A DNA stretch of 64,000 nt from an uncultured SAR86 cluster bacterium (GTDB taxonomy: Bacteria > Pseudomonadota > Gammaproteobacteria > Magnimaribacterales > D2472). Location of the stretch: contig CACDUZ010000001.1 in the NCBI GenBank assembly GCA_902556105.1, positions 1 through 64,000 on the forward strand, in the 5' to 3' direction. Positions 10,215 through 21,202 of the stretch are shown piece after piece. Below the pieces are notes generated by a model. The model made no database searches. It worked only from the letters and a program-made list of their open reading frames with translations, and was not told the DNA's origin. Position 1 is the first letter of the stretch. Each line of letters begins with the position of its first letter. Made by a program: the position numbers and the translations under genes.

Positions 10215-10463
10215 CTACTTTTTTTTACCAAATCTTTCTTCAAATTTTTGAACTCTTCCACCAGTATCAATAATCTTTTGCTTACCTGTATAAAAAGGGT
10301 GTGAAGCAGAAGAGATATCAAGAGCGTAATATGGGTAAGTTTTTCCATCTTCCCATTCTTTTGTCTTTTCAGTGTTTAAGGTTGAATGAATGATAAAGTA
10401 CTCATCCACACTAGTATCATGGAATAGAACTTCGCGGTATTCAGGATGTATGTCTTTTTTCAT
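10215..10463 (-). CDS. rpmE2: 50S ribosomal protein L31, type B (zinc-independent)
   Basis: [18 protein letters not shown]..., [26 protein letters not shown]; no CxxC zinc motif. Confidence 0.93.
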   Translation of the reverse strand: MKKDIHPEYREVLFHDTSVDEYFIIHSTLNTEKTKEWEDGKTYPYYALDISSASHPFYTGKQKIIDTGGRVQKFEERFGKKK

Positions 10464-10521
10464 ATTAAAATCAAATTAGGATGAGAACTATAGCAAATAT
10501 TAACTCCATTACAATTAAAAA

Positions 10522-12501
10522 ATGAATATTTTTTACTATGATATAGCTGTAGGCTTGCCGATTAGGCAATGTTTTACCTACAAATCCAAGGATGATATTA
10601 AAAAAGGTACCAGGGTAATTGTTCCTTTTGGCAACAAGACATTGATAGGAATAGTTGTAAAAAAAATAGCTACTTCTGAATCATTAAAAGGATTGAAGGA
10701 GATAGTTTCAATTCCTGATGATTATACTTGCTTTGACAAATCAATCTTTGAGACGATCTTATGGGCTTCAGACTACTACCACCATCCTATAGGGGAAGTA
10801 TTTCTTTCTTTTGTACCAACCTTACTTAGAAAAACGAATGATAAAGTTATAAGCACTTCAAATGAAGAATCCGAATATAAATTAAATAATGAAGACAAGA
10901 ACTTTAAACTAACTAAAGAACAGAGTGCTAGCTTATCTAAGCTAAATAAAATTAAAAAATTCAGTCCAGCATTAATCTATGGAGTTACCGGCTCTGGCAA
11001 AACAGAGATATATCTGCAGTTGGCTGAAAAATTTATCAAAGAAAATAAATCCATACTTATTTTAGTACCTGAAATAAATCTCATTCCTCAACTTTTAAAG
11101 AGATTTAAAAATCGATTTAAAGGTGAAATCGGTGTATATCATTCAAGGCAAACTCCTAATCAAAGATTGAAAGTTTGGTTAAGATCAAAATTTGGTGAAA
11201 TAAAAATTGTTATTGGGACTCGATCTTCTGTTTTGATGCCCTTAAAAAACTTAGGGGCAATAATAATTGATGAGGAACATGATCATTCTTATAAACAAGC
11301 TGATGGTTTTAGATTTTCAGGAAAAGATTTAGCAATTAAAAGAGCGCAATTAGAAAATATACCTGTTTTCCTTGGCTCTGCGACACCGTCGTTACAAACA
11401 CTCAAGCTTGTAAAAGACAAAAAATATAAAAAATTTGATCTGCTTAGAAGGGTGGATGGTAAGAAACCTCCAAAATTAATTCCATTAGATATAAGTAATT
11501 CTCCTTTGCTAGGAGGAATCGCAATTCAAACGATGGGCATTATTGAGTCAGCAATAAATAGAGGAGAGCAAGTTTTAATATTTATAAATAGAAGAGGGTT
11601 TGCTCCATTATATGAGTGTGATAATTGTGGTTGGGTTGCTAAATGCTCATCATGTGAATCAAATTTAGTTTTTCATAAATCAAAGAATAGACTGATCTGC
11701 CATAAATGCGAGTCAGTTTATGGAGTTAATGATAACTGCCCAGACTGCCAATCAACTGAAATTAATACTTTTGGCACCGGAACTGAAAGAGTTGAGGAAG
11801 TTCTTCGGAGTACTTTTAAAAAAGTACCAATCATCAGAATGGACTATGACTCAACAAGGCTCAAGGGCTCAATAGAAGCAATCTATGAAAAAGCTAACGA
11901 AAGCAAGGAAGCAATATTAGTGGGAACACAAATGTTATCAAAAGGGCATGACTTTCCAAAAGTTACTTTATGCGTGATTCTTAATGCCGATGGGGGTTTG
12001 TTAAGTCCAGAAATAAATGCTGTAGAAAAAATATCACAACAACTAATTCAAGTTTCTGGAAGGGCTGGAAGAAATAACAATCTTGCAAAGGTTGTTATAC
12101 AAACTAGATATCCAAATGATCTCAATTTAAAACAAATTAAGACTGGTGATTATCAGCTAGTTGCTGATCAGTGCCTTAAAACCAATAAAGCTATTGGAAT
12201 GCCTCCTTATTCAACTGTCTCAATATTAAGAGTTACCTCTCCAAATCATCTAAGCTGTTTAAAATTTTTAGAAAAAGTAAGTAGTCTCTTAGATAACAAA
12301 AAAAGTATTACTATCATCGGACCACTCCCTTCAATACCTTTAAAAATAAAAGGAAACACAAGGAATCATTTAATTATAAAAACCAACACTAAGTCTTATC
12401 TAAATAGAGTCCTTAAATTTTTAACTAGCGAAATCCAAGGTTGGCCTGAGACAAAAAAGGTAAAATGGGGATACGACATAGATCCTCATGATATGTCTTA
12501 A
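10522..12501 (+). CDS. priA: Primosomal protein N' (replication restart helicase)
   Basis: GVTGSGKTEIY, IIDEEHDHSYKQ, zinc cysteines CDNCGWVAKCSSC..CHKC..CPDC, SGRAGR. Confidence 0.96.
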   Translation: MNIFYYDIAVGLPIRQCFTYKSKDDIKKGTRVIVPFGNKTLIGIVVKKIATSESLKGLKEIVSIPDDYTCFDKSIFETILWASDYYHHPIGEVFLSFVPTLLRKTNDKVISTSNEESEYKLNNEDKNFKLTKEQSASLSKLNKIKKFSPALIYGVTGSGKTEIYLQLAEKFIKENKSILILVPEINLIPQLLKRFKNRFKGEIGVYHSRQTPNQRLKVWLRSKFGEIKIVIGTRSSVLMPLKNLGAIIIDEEHDHSYKQADGFRFSGKDLAIKRAQLENIPVFLGSATPSLQTLKLVKDKKYKKFDLLRRVDGKKPPKLIPLDISNSPLLGGIAIQTMGIIESAINRGEQVLIFINRRGFAPLYECDNCGWVAKCSSCESNLVFHKSKNRLICHKCESVYGVNDNCPDCQSTEINTFGTGTERVEEVLRSTFKKVPIIRMDYDSTRLKGSIEAIYEKANESKEAILVGTQMLSKGHDFPKVTLCVILNADGGLLSPEINAVEKISQQLIQVSGRAGRNNNLAKVVIQTRYPNDLNLKQIKTGDYQLVADQCLKTNKAIGMPPYSTVSILRVTSPNHLSCLKFLEKVSSLLDNKKSITIIGPLPSIPLKIKGNTRNHLIIKTNTKSYLNRVLKFLTSEIQGWPETKKVKWGYDIDPHDMS

Positions 12502-12505
12502 ATCT

Positions 12506-13759
12506 TTATATTTCTATTTTGATTATCTGACCTGGATAGATAGATTTGTTTTCAAGATTATTCATCTTATTTATAGAATTGACTGTTACACCAAATCTAA
12601 TAGCAATTTCTGATAATACATCTCCTTTTTGAATTTCATAGTTTAGGTAATTAGGATAATTTTCTAAAATTGATCCTGAAACTGGAGTTTCTTTAAAGTA
12701 GTTATGTATGCCAAGAAATATTGATCTTGCTATCATTCTTCTGCCAGCTTTAGTTTTAAGCCTCTTTGCGTCCTCAGGATTCGTTATAAACCCTGATTCA
12801 ACTAACACGGACGGTATATCAACAGATTTAAGTACTCTGAAATCAGCATACTCAACATTTTGTTTGTGAATCTTTGTAAAAGGATCTCTTTTTAGTTGAT
12901 CTAATATTTTAGTTCCTAATATCTTGCTTTGATCAATCTTATTTTTATAAGTATTTGGATAAAGATCTCTTGCAGCATCCTCATTGAAGTCATAAGTTTT
13001 TAAATTTTTTATTTGAGCTTGTATTCTTTTTCTTTCTTTATCTGAAAGATTCCTTGCAACACTGCTAGAGGATTCTTCCGACCATATAAAGACCGAAGCA
13101 CCTTTAACAGATGCCAATCTAAAGCCATCGGCATGAATTGAGACAAATGCATCTGCGCCAAACTTTCTTGCATTTTGATATCTATCATTGAGACTAACAG
13201 TACTGTCATCACTTCTAATTAATACTGCCTGGTATCCCTCCGTATCTCGAAGAGTCCTTTGTAATTCTTTTGCAATTAATAGAGTAATATCTTTTTCTAA
13301 AACGTTATTACTACTTACTGCACCAGGATCTTTTCCACCATGACCTGCATCAATTGCAACTATAATATCTCTAACATTATTTTTTAAGCTCTTATTTTTT
13401 TTAACTTTTATTTTTAGCAATATACCTTTATCTGTCTTTTCCTGCGTAGGCTTACTCCAATTAACATACTCATATAAATCAATAACAATTCTAGTTAAGT
13501 CTTCTTTTGATGAAGCCCTAATTTGTTTAATAGGGTAGTTATATTTTTTCTGAACATCTGATTTTAAATCGCTTTGATAAACATCAATCACAATTCTTGA
13601 AGGATCAACAAGAGAATATGACTTTATAAAAGATACTTTGTCTAAAAGAAAAGATATTTCTGTAGATTGATCATCAGAATCTTTTACTTCATAAAACGAA
13701 ATCTCATTCGAATATATTAGTGATGATAACGCTAATAAAAATAATGAGAATTTATTCAT
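12506..13759 (-). CDS. N-acetylmuramoyl-L-alanine amidase with AMIN and LysM domains (AmiB/AmiC type)
   Basis: AMIN-like N-terminus, IVAIDAGHGGKDPGAV, SVLVESGFITNPEDA, C-terminal LysM (YEIQKGDVLSEIAIRFGVTVNSI); next to tsaE. Confidence 0.93.
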   Translation of the reverse strand: MNKFSLFLLALSSLIYSNEISFYEVKDSDDQSTEISFLLDKVSFIKSYSLVDPSRIVIDVYQSDLKSDVQKKYNYPIKQIRASSKEDLTRIVIDLYEYVNWSKPTQEKTDKGILLKIKVKKNKSLKNNVRDIIVAIDAGHGGKDPGAVSSNNVLEKDITLLIAKELQRTLRDTEGYQAVLIRSDDSTVSLNDRYQNARKFGADAFVSIHADGFRLASVKGASVFIWSEESSSSVARNLSDKERKRIQAQIKNLKTYDFNEDAARDLYPNTYKNKIDQSKILGTKILDQLKRDPFTKIHKQNVEYADFRVLKSVDIPSVLVESGFITNPEDAKRLKTKAGRRMIARSIFLGIHNYFKETPVSGSILENYPNYLNYEIQKGDVLSEIAIRFGVTVNSINKMNNLENKSIYPGQIIKIEI

Positions 13760-14213
13760 AATATTTGATTAGATCTGAGAATAGTTTATTACCATCATTT
13801 ATTGATATTTTTCTTTTATCCTCAAAGTGCTCAAAAAAAATCTTTAAATCAAAATCTCTTTTTGAAACAAGTTTTTGAGGCCACTCAATAATTATAATTT
13901 TTTTTGGATGCGTTTTTCTATCTAAATCAAAAATGTAAATATCTTCAGGCTCGTTGGTTCTATAAAGATCAATATGTAAGAAAATTAAATCTCCCAAATC
14001 ATATTCTTCACATAAAGTATAGGTAGGACTTTTTACCATTCCGCTCCAACCTGAATTAGAAATTATGGACCTAGTTAGAAATGTCTTCCCAGTTCCAAGA
14101 TCTCCTTCAAGATGGATTTCAACTGAAGATTTATCCATCTCTGCAAGTTTTTTTGAGATCAGTGCACCAAGATTATTTGTGGCTTCATCATTTTCTAGAA
14201 TAATATTTTTCAT
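13752..14213 (-). CDS. tsaE: tRNA threonylcarbamoyladenosine biosynthesis ATPase TsaE
   Basis: LEGDLGTGKTFLTRSI Walker A, KSPTYTLCEEY, HIDLYR, IIIIEWPQKL. Confidence 0.94.
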   Translation of the reverse strand: MKNIILENDEATNNLGALISKKLAEMDKSSVEIHLEGDLGTGKTFLTRSIISNSGWSGMVKSPTYTLCEEYDLGDLIFLHIDLYRTNEPEDIYIFDLDRKTHPKKIIIIEWPQKLVSKRDFDLKIFFEHFEDKRKISINDGNKLFSDLIKYYE

Positions 14214-15034
14214 TTATTAATTAGATCTCTAATAGTTGGTATTAATAATGATGCATTTAAACCAACCTCGCCTGTTTTGTTTTTAAATATTGTTCCTGCT
14301 CTGGCATGAACAGCAACAGAAAGCATGCAAGCATCCATAATATCAAGTTTTTGAGCAATAAGGGCGGATAATACTCCTGCAAGAACATCTCCAGTACCCC
14401 CAGAGGAGAGCTCTGGCCCTCCTTCTGAGCACTGAAATACAGCATCACTATTTTGAGAACAAATAATCGTATCTTTGCCCTTTAGAATTACATAAGCTGA
14501 GAATTTTTTTGCAATTGACTTTGCAGCATTGACTCTATCTTCTTGTATCTGATTACTAGAAACACCTAAAAGTTTAGCAGCCTCTCCAGGATGAGGAGTA
14601 AGGATAATATTCTTGTTATCTTCAATAGCCTTTTCACTAATTAAGTTAAGCGCACCTGCATCGAATACCCAAGTTTTAATCTTTCCTGTATTGAAAACCT
14701 CATTAAAAACATTATTTGACCATGTATCATTTTTTAATCCTGGACCACATAACAGAACATCAACTTCGTCAGGTATGGATAGGCTTTTATTGATACCAAG
14801 TGCCATTATTTCAGGATTTCTTATTAAACTTGCTTCAACATTTGATGGATGTGTATTTAGATGAACTAATCCAGCGCCACAAAATAAACAAGCTTCAGAT
14901 GATAAAATGCCAGCACCCCCCATACCATCCGAGCCAGCGACAACAAGCACCTTCCCATAGTTACCCTTATGAGAGTTTTCTAATCTTTTTGGGATCTTTA
15001 TTGCTATAGAATCAAAATTAAAATCTTGTGACAT
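14210..15034 (-). CDS. nnrD: ADP-dependent NAD(P)H-hydrate dehydratase (NnrD domain only)
   Basis: GNYGKVLVVAGSDGMGGAG, LTPHPGEAAKLLG, LKGKDTII, GGTGDVLAGVL. Confidence 0.9.
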   Translation of the reverse strand: MSQDFNFDSIAIKIPKRLENSHKGNYGKVLVVAGSDGMGGAGILSSEACLFCGAGLVHLNTHPSNVEASLIRNPEIMALGINKSLSIPDEVDVLLCGPGLKNDTWSNNVFNEVFNTGKIKTWVFDAGALNLISEKAIEDNKNIILTPHPGEAAKLLGVSSNQIQEDRVNAAKSIAKKFSAYVILKGKDTIICSQNSDAVFQCSEGGPELSSGGTGDVLAGVLSALIAQKLDIMDACMLSVAVHARAGTIFKNKTGEVGLNASLLIPTIRDLINK

Positions 15035-15038
15035 AAAC

Positions 15039-16409
15039 TTAATTTATCGAAAAAGAACCCAGTCTGTCTGCGTGAAAAGAACCTATATAAACCTTTTTAT
15101 TTACTGGGACTGCAACTGTTGGGAGTCCAAACACAGTTTTACTGAAGATATATTTATTCTTAAGCTCCAAAGTATCTTTATTTAATTCATAAATAGAAAA
15201 GGGCAGAGAACAATTTACTTTAAATATGCAATCTGGAGCATCATTAGGCTGAAAGTCCAACGAAGTCATCCAAAGAGAGTTATCCTTAATGTATGGATTA
15301 TCTGGAGACTGGATGAAGTAACTATTAATTCTTGAATTATTTGTTAGATCAAAAATAGTTATCTTATCTTCTAAGTTATAACTTATATAAAGCTTATTAG
15401 AAGCTTCATCTAGCGCCAAGCCATTTGGACTACTGCCTTCAGATCCTTTAAGCTCGTTAAAATTAGAATCCTCCCAAAAGATAATATTTCCAGAATTACT
15501 TTTGAATAAAGCTATCATTAGCCACTCATTTTCAGAGATACCTCTTTTGTACATATGAGAAGCATAAAAACTTCCATTTCTTTTAAGACTCAAATCATTA
15601 AAGTAAAACTTATCTGGAACATTTACACATCCTCTCCAAATCATTTCCCAATCCAAATCATTTTTTCTTAATTCAAACATTTCAACCGATTCTGTCGGGT
15701 AATGATTAATAACTCCGATTTGATACTTTCCATCATTTCGCTTTACTAGATCAATCCCATGTGGACCAAAGCCATCTGAATTTTTCCTTGAACATGTCTC
15801 TTCCCCCCATGTGTTCTCCTCTATGATTATCTTGGGAATAATTTTCTTATTTGAACTTATCTCCATCATTGCAAAATATCCTGGCTCATTTTCTCCCCAA
15901 GGAGCTATCGAACCCATTTGAGACATAAAAAGAAATTCTTTATCTGGAGTGATAACAATATCTTCAGCATTATTAAATTCACATATAACTTCAATCTGAT
16001 CATCTGATTCACAATTACTAATATCTTTTTGAGGACCAATATAATCAGTAGAGACGATTAAAAAGGCTAAGAAGACCATAATCATTGAAATAGGGATAGA
16101 AAATTTGTAATAGTGTTTTATATATATTGGTAGTATTTTTTTTATATTTTCTAGAAAAAATATAATGAAGATACCTCTAATCAAAAGAAGAATGCCAAGA
16201 ACTAGAGTTACAACTATCCACATTCTTTCATACCAGAAAGATTGTATTAGACTGAAGTACGTAAGTGAAAATCCTATAATAAATGTTATAAGTCCAGCTT
16301 TATTAAGTTTTTCTGACCTCATGACCCAATCCGAAATAGATTTTATGAAAGGCTTAAATAAAATTATTACTGAAAGTGATAGAAAGAAAAAAAAATAAAA
16401 ATAATTCAT
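15039..16409 (-). CDS. Membrane protein with N-terminal TM helices and C-terminal SMP-30/arylesterase-like beta-propeller
   Basis: Hydrophobic N-terminal helices, then GFGPHGIDLVKRNDGKYQIGVINHY, SPNGLALDEASNKLYISYNLEDKI. Confidence 0.5.
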   Translation of the reverse strand: MNYFYFFFFLSLSVIILFKPFIKSISDWVMRSEKLNKAGLITFIIGFSLTYFSLIQSFWYERMWIVVTLVLGILLLIRGIFIIFFLENIKKILPIYIKHYYKFSIPISMIMVFLAFLIVSTDYIGPQKDISNCESDDQIEVICEFNNAEDIVITPDKEFLFMSQMGSIAPWGENEPGYFAMMEISSNKKIIPKIIIEENTWGEETCSRKNSDGFGPHGIDLVKRNDGKYQIGVINHYPTESVEMFELRKNDLDWEMIWRGCVNVPDKFYFNDLSLKRNGSFYASHMYKRGISENEWLMIALFKSNSGNIIFWEDSNFNELKGSEGSSPNGLALDEASNKLYISYNLEDKITIFDLTNNSRINSYFIQSPDNPYIKDNSLWMTSLDFQPNDAPDCIFKVNCSLPFSIYELNKDTLELKNKYIFSKTVFGLPTVAVPVNKKVYIGSFHADRLGSFSIN

Positions 16410-16417
16410 ATAGAGAT

Positions 16418-17308
16418 TTAAAATAATCTATTTTTGATTATATCAATTATTTCTATTGGCTTATCAAGCGGGACATGATGCGCCGCTTCTGGAACTTCTT
16501 TGAATTCCATTATGTCAGAATACATATCCTTGATATTTTCTAAAATATTCCCAGACATTAAGAGGCTATTTGCTCCATGGATGAAAAGAGCAGGGCAATC
16601 GAATGTAAATTTATAACCAAAAAGTCTCTCGAGGCTATTAAACATTGAATCATCAAATTTCCATCGCCAACCTTCATCGGTCTCTTTAACAGAATGATCA
16701 GCTATATACCTCATAAACCAATCATTATTACAATCCTGCTGAGGTAATAATCTAAATCTTTCTAGTATTATTTTTTTTTCAGGGTAATACTTAATCATTC
16801 TCAAAGGACCTCCCTCATGCTGAGAAGGGTCCCAATCAGGAGGTCTAATAAAAGTATCAATCATTATTAAGTTGTTAACTAATTCTTTTTGTTCTGACGC
16901 AACGTATGCAGCAACTTGACCACCCAGAGAATGCCCCACTATAGAAACATTATCTATACCATTTTTAATTTTTTCATTTTCAATAATTGAGATGATGCAT
17001 TCACCAAAATCTTTAATGCTGTATTCTTCTCTAAAACCGGAATCACCCATACCAGGAAGATCAACAGCAACAATATTAGTGTCCTGCATAAACTGAGGTG
17101 CTATTGGATACCACCATCTTTTATGAGCTCCAGTTCCATGAATAAGAATTAAAAGCTTCTTATTTTCATTTAAACAATTCCATCTAGAATAAGATAAATC
17201 ACCTCTTACATTTTTTATTATTAATTCCGATGGTTTAATCTTTAATGCATCAAGAAACCAACTTGGAGCATTTGAGATATCTTCTTTTAGATTGTCAGTA
17301 ATTCTCAT
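16418..17308 (-). CDS. Alpha/beta hydrolase
   Basis: LILIHGTGAHKRWW, VSIVGHSLGGQVAAY nucleophile elbow, C-terminal HHVPLDKP histidine. Confidence 0.88.
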   Translation of the reverse strand: MRITDNLKEDISNAPSWFLDALKIKPSELIIKNVRGDLSYSRWNCLNENKKLLILIHGTGAHKRWWYPIAPQFMQDTNIVAVDLPGMGDSGFREEYSIKDFGECIISIIENEKIKNGIDNVSIVGHSLGGQVAAYVASEQKELVNNLIMIDTFIRPPDWDPSQHEGGPLRMIKYYPEKKIILERFRLLPQQDCNNDWFMRYIADHSVKETDEGWRWKFDDSMFNSLERLFGYKFTFDCPALFIHGANSLLMSGNILENIKDMYSDIMEFKEVPEAAHHVPLDKPIEIIDIIKNRLF

Positions 17309-17340
17309 AAGCAGTATTCTAAGCTATATCAATTAGATTT

Positions 17341-18132
17341 ATGAATAATAATTTAACTCCAGCAGCTACCGTTTTAGTTTTAAGAGATCTCAAGGATGAA
17401 ATGGAAGTATTGATGGTTAAGAGATCTAAGAAACCTCCATTTGGAAATCTCTATGTATTTCCTGGAGGAAAAATAGATGATGATGATCACTTAAAAGATT
17501 TAGAAAACTATTCTGATGCCCTAGATGATAAAAATGCATCTGAATTGCTTGGGTTAGATAACGGAGGATTAAGCTACTGGATAGCATGTATAAGGGAATG
17601 TTTTGAAGAGGTTGGCATTCTTTTGGCTACTAAAAGAACTGGTGAGAAACTAAATCTTGAAGATGATGAAAAATCTAAATTTGATAGTTATAGAAAAAAA
17701 CTAGTTAATAATGAGATAAATTTATTAGATATATGCATAAAGGAGGACTTACTTCTGTCTACTGCTAATATTGCACCACTATCACATTGGATAACTCCTA
17801 ATATTGAATCAAGGAGATTTGATACAAGATTTTTTATTGCTTATTTACCAGAAAAACAGATTGTTGAGCATGACGGTTTAGAGCTTACTCAGAGCTTATG
17901 GATTAATCCAAATAAAGCTGTTGAAATGGCGTTCAAGGGTGAGATGCAGATGATTATGCCCACTATAAAAAATCTTCAGTCTTGTTCAGAATTTGAAGTT
18001 GCAAAAGATATGCTTGATAGCCAAAAAAGACTAACAAATAAAGATATTCCTCCAATATTGCCTAAGTTTTTTAAAGAAAATGGTAATTGGGTTGGTTTAT
18101 TGCCTGGCGATGATGGCTATGAGGACCATTAA
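17341..18132 (+). CDS. NUDIX hydrolase
   Basis: FPGGKIDDDD...CIRECFEEVGI Nudix box, insertion-containing NUDT19-like layout. Confidence 0.85.
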   Translation: MNNNLTPAATVLVLRDLKDEMEVLMVKRSKKPPFGNLYVFPGGKIDDDDHLKDLENYSDALDDKNASELLGLDNGGLSYWIACIRECFEEVGILLATKRTGEKLNLEDDEKSKFDSYRKKLVNNEINLLDICIKEDLLLSTANIAPLSHWITPNIESRRFDTRFFIAYLPEKQIVEHDGLELTQSLWINPNKAVEMAFKGEMQMIMPTIKNLQSCSEFEVAKDMLDSQKRLTNKDIPPILPKFFKENGNWVGLLPGDDGYEDH

Positions 18133-18932
18133 TGAATGATTTAATTAAGAAAATTACCGCTCCTAATGGAGGAGTTTTTACAGGTCAAGGAACTAACTCT
18201 TATTTAATTGGTAAAGATGATATTACGTTAATAGATCCTGGACCAAATATTTCTGAACATATTGGAGCTATTTTGGAAGAAGGCAGGGGTAATATAAAAA
18301 GAATTCTAGTCACTCATACACATACAGATCATTCTCCTGCAGCATTACCAATTTCTAAAGAATTGAATATTCCAATGTTTGGAAGATTGGTTGATAGAGA
18401 ATCTAAGTGGGAAGATGAAACTTTTAAACCAGATACAGTTTTAAATCATGGAGATATCATTTCAACTGATGAATACACACTCGAAACTATTCATACTCCT
18501 GGACATGCATCTAATCATTTATGTTTTTATTTAAAAAAGTATAAATGCTTATTAACTGGTGATCATATTATGGATGGCTCAACTGTTGTAATAGCTCCTC
18601 CCGATGGGAATATGACAGAATATATAAACTCTTTAAAACTATTAGAACAATATGACATTAGTTACTTTGCGCCAGGCCATGGGAACTTCATGCAAGAGCC
18701 ATCTAAGACTATTCAATCAATAATTAGACATAGGCTCTCAAGAGAATCAAAAGTTTTAAGGTGTATAGAGAAAAATAAGCAGTCCAATTTGGATGAGTTA
18801 CTGCCTCTGGTATATAACGATGTTCCGGAAATGCTTCATCCTATTGCAAGAATGAGCCTACTTGCCCATATAATTAAACTAGAAGATGATGGGAAGATAA
18901 AAAATCAAAAAAATCACTATTCTTCATCTTGA
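18132..18932 (+). CDS. MBL-fold metallo-hydrolase (LACTB2-like)
   Basis: TNSYLIG, LVTHTHTDHSPAA, HTPGHASNHLCFYL, GDHIM; overlaps NUDIX stop. Confidence 0.88.
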   Translation: MNDLIKKITAPNGGVFTGQGTNSYLIGKDDITLIDPGPNISEHIGAILEEGRGNIKRILVTHTHTDHSPAALPISKELNIPMFGRLVDRESKWEDETFKPDTVLNHGDIISTDEYTLETIHTPGHASNHLCFYLKKYKCLLTGDHIMDGSTVVIAPPDGNMTEYINSLKLLEQYDISYFAPGHGNFMQEPSKTIQSIIRHRLSRESKVLRCIEKNKQSNLDELLPLVYNDVPEMLHPIARMSLLAHIIKLEDDGKIKNQKNHYSSS

Positions 18933-19273
18933 TCTTCAATAATAATTTCATCATCTTTTTTTAAATCAATATCTAGTTTGAACCTATTTTTTTTATCTCT
19001 TTTGTTTTTTTGTTCTTGGCCTTCTTTTGATGCCATCTCTCCTTCAATACAATCGTTTTGATCATAGACCTCAGTAGTTGGAACCTTATGATCTGCATTA
19101 ATTGGAATTGGAGGGCGAAGGACCTGTAATTGCATACATGTAATTAGAACTCTGGAGTTTACTTTGCTTAATATTGCTGGATCTGCATCAGGAAGCATTG
19201 ATTTGTCATAATTTTGATTAGTATTGCAAGCCACAATACTCAATAGAAGTAATAGAGCTAGGATTTTTTTCAT
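18917..19273 (-). CDS. Hypothetical lipoprotein
   Basis: Lipobox LSIVACN; charged C-terminus; overlaps acs start by 4 nt. Confidence 0.55.
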   Translation of the reverse strand: MKKILALLLLLSIVACNTNQNYDKSMLPDADPAILSKVNSRVLITCMQLQVLRPPIPINADHKVPTTEVYDQNDCIEGEMASKEGQEQKNKRDKKNRFKLDIDLKKDDEIIIEDQDEE

Positions 19274-21192
19274 AAACTTATTTTATTATTAATTAAGGAC
19301 TTCACAACCGAGGGATCCGCAAGAGTTGTTGTATCGCCTAAATTAGAAAGATCACCTTCGGCAATCTTTCTTAAAATCCTTCGCATTATTTTTCCAGATC
19401 TAGTTTTCGGTAGGCCAGGAGCATTTTGTATTAGATCTGGTTTTGCAATAGCGCCTATTTCTTTAGCAACAAATTGTTTCAATTCATTATTTAATTCATC
19501 AGACAATGATTCTCCTATCATTAAAGTAACAAAAGCATAAATACCTTGGCCCTTGATGGGATGATCAAATCCAACTACTGCAGCCTCAGCTACTTTTGAG
19601 TGAAGAACAAGAGCACTTTCTATCTCTGCAGTCCCAAGTCTATGTCCTGAAACATTTAAAACATCATCAACTCTTCCAGTAATCCAATAATATCCATCCT
19701 CATCTCTTCTGGCTCCATCACCAGTAAAGTAAATATCTTTATACATACTAAAATAGGTATCTATCATTCTTTGATGATCACCATACACACTTCTAATTTG
19801 ACTTGGCCAAGACTGTTCCATAACTAAGTTTCCTGAATTTGCTCCTTCTAGTATTTTGCCATGCTCATCGTATAGTGCCGGTTTCACACCAAAGAAAGGA
19901 AGGGTAGCTGATCCAGGTTTTGTTGGAGTAACTCCTGAGATTGGAGATATAAGGACTGAGCCAGTCTCAGTTTGCCACCAAGTATCTATAATTTCACATT
20001 TTGATTGACCAACAGTACTGTAATACCAATCCCATGCTTCAGGATTAATTGGTTCACCAACAGTGCCTAAGATTCTTAAAGAGCTCCTTTTAGTTTTCAA
20101 AACAGGCTCATCGCCTTGCGCCATAAGTGCTCTAATTGCGGTTGGGGCGGTATAAAAAATATTTATTCTATACTTATCGCATATCTCCCAGCATCTCGAA
20201 GCAGACGGGTAAGTTGGCACTCCTTCAAACATTAAAGTGGTAGCTCCATTTGATAAGGGACCATACAGGATGTATGTGTGACCAGTAATCCAACCAACAT
20301 CCGCAGTACACCAATATTTATCTTCAGGTCTTATACCAAATATATATTTAAAACTAATATGAGCACCCAATAAATATCCAGCAGTAGTATGAAGTACTCC
20401 TTTGGGTTTTCCTGTTGAGCCAGAGGTATAAAGAATAAAAAGGGGATCTTCCGAATCCATTGGTTCAGGCTCACATATAGATTCAATTCCTTTTGAGATT
20501 TCTTCATACCAGATATCTCTTTCATTATTCCAGGATATATCTCCACCAGTTCTTTTTATAACTAAAGTGGTTTTTACATTAGGACATTCATTAAGAGCCT
20601 CATCCACATTTAACTTAAGAGGTACTTTTTTTCCTCCTCTAAGACCTTCGTCAGCTGTGATAACAAGTTTACAATCAGCATCAAGAATTCTATCTTTGAG
20701 TGACTCTGGCGAGAAGCCACCAAAAACCACAGAATGAACTGCCCCAATTCTTGTGCATGCAAGCATTGCAAATGCAGCCTCCACAATCATAGGCATATAA
20801 ATGCATACTCTTGAGCCTTTCTCTACCCCAAGTTTTTTAAGAACATTAGCAAATTTACAAACCTCATCATGAAGCTCTTGGTATGAAAGTTTTTTTGAAT
20901 CAGATGGATCATCACCTTCCCATATAAGAGCGGTTTTGGTTGCATTATTTTTTAGATGTCTATCAATACAATTAAAGCTTACATTGGTTTTACCACCCTC
21001 AAACCATTTAGTATTTGAAAAACTTTCATTATGAACTTCATCAAAATCTTTTAACCAAGATATATTTTCATCTGCAAGCTTATTAAAAAATTCCTTAGGA
21101 TTTTCTAGAGATTCTTTGTAAAGCCTATGATAGTGCTCAATATCTTCTATATATGGGTTTGTTGTCTTAGGCGGATATAGATTTTGTGACAC
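19270..21192 (-). CDS. acs: Acetyl-CoA synthetase
   Basis: [64 protein letters not shown]. Confidence 0.96.
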   Translation of the reverse strand: MSQNLYPPKTTNPYIEDIEHYHRLYKESLENPKEFFNKLADENISWLKDFDEVHNESFSNTKWFEGGKTNVSFNCIDRHLKNNATKTALIWEGDDPSDSKKLSYQELHDEVCKFANVLKKLGVEKGSRVCIYMPMIVEAAFAMLACTRIGAVHSVVFGGFSPESLKDRILDADCKLVITADEGLRGGKKVPLKLNVDEALNECPNVKTTLVIKRTGGDISWNNERDIWYEEISKGIESICEPEPMDSEDPLFILYTSGSTGKPKGVLHTTAGYLLGAHISFKYIFGIRPEDKYWCTADVGWITGHTYILYGPLSNGATTLMFEGVPTYPSASRCWEICDKYRINIFYTAPTAIRALMAQGDEPVLKTKRSSLRILGTVGEPINPEAWDWYYSTVGQSKCEIIDTWWQTETGSVLISPISGVTPTKPGSATLPFFGVKPALYDEHGKILEGANSGNLVMEQSWPSQIRSVYGDHQRMIDTYFSMYKDIYFTGDGARRDEDGYYWITGRVDDVLNVSGHRLGTAEIESALVLHSKVAEAAVVGFDHPIKGQGIYAFVTLMIGESLSDELNNELKQFVAKEIGAIAKPDLIQNAPGLPKTRSGKIMRRILRKIAEGDLSNLGDTTTLADPSVVKSLINNKISL

Positions 21193-21202
21193 AACTAATT
21201 TT

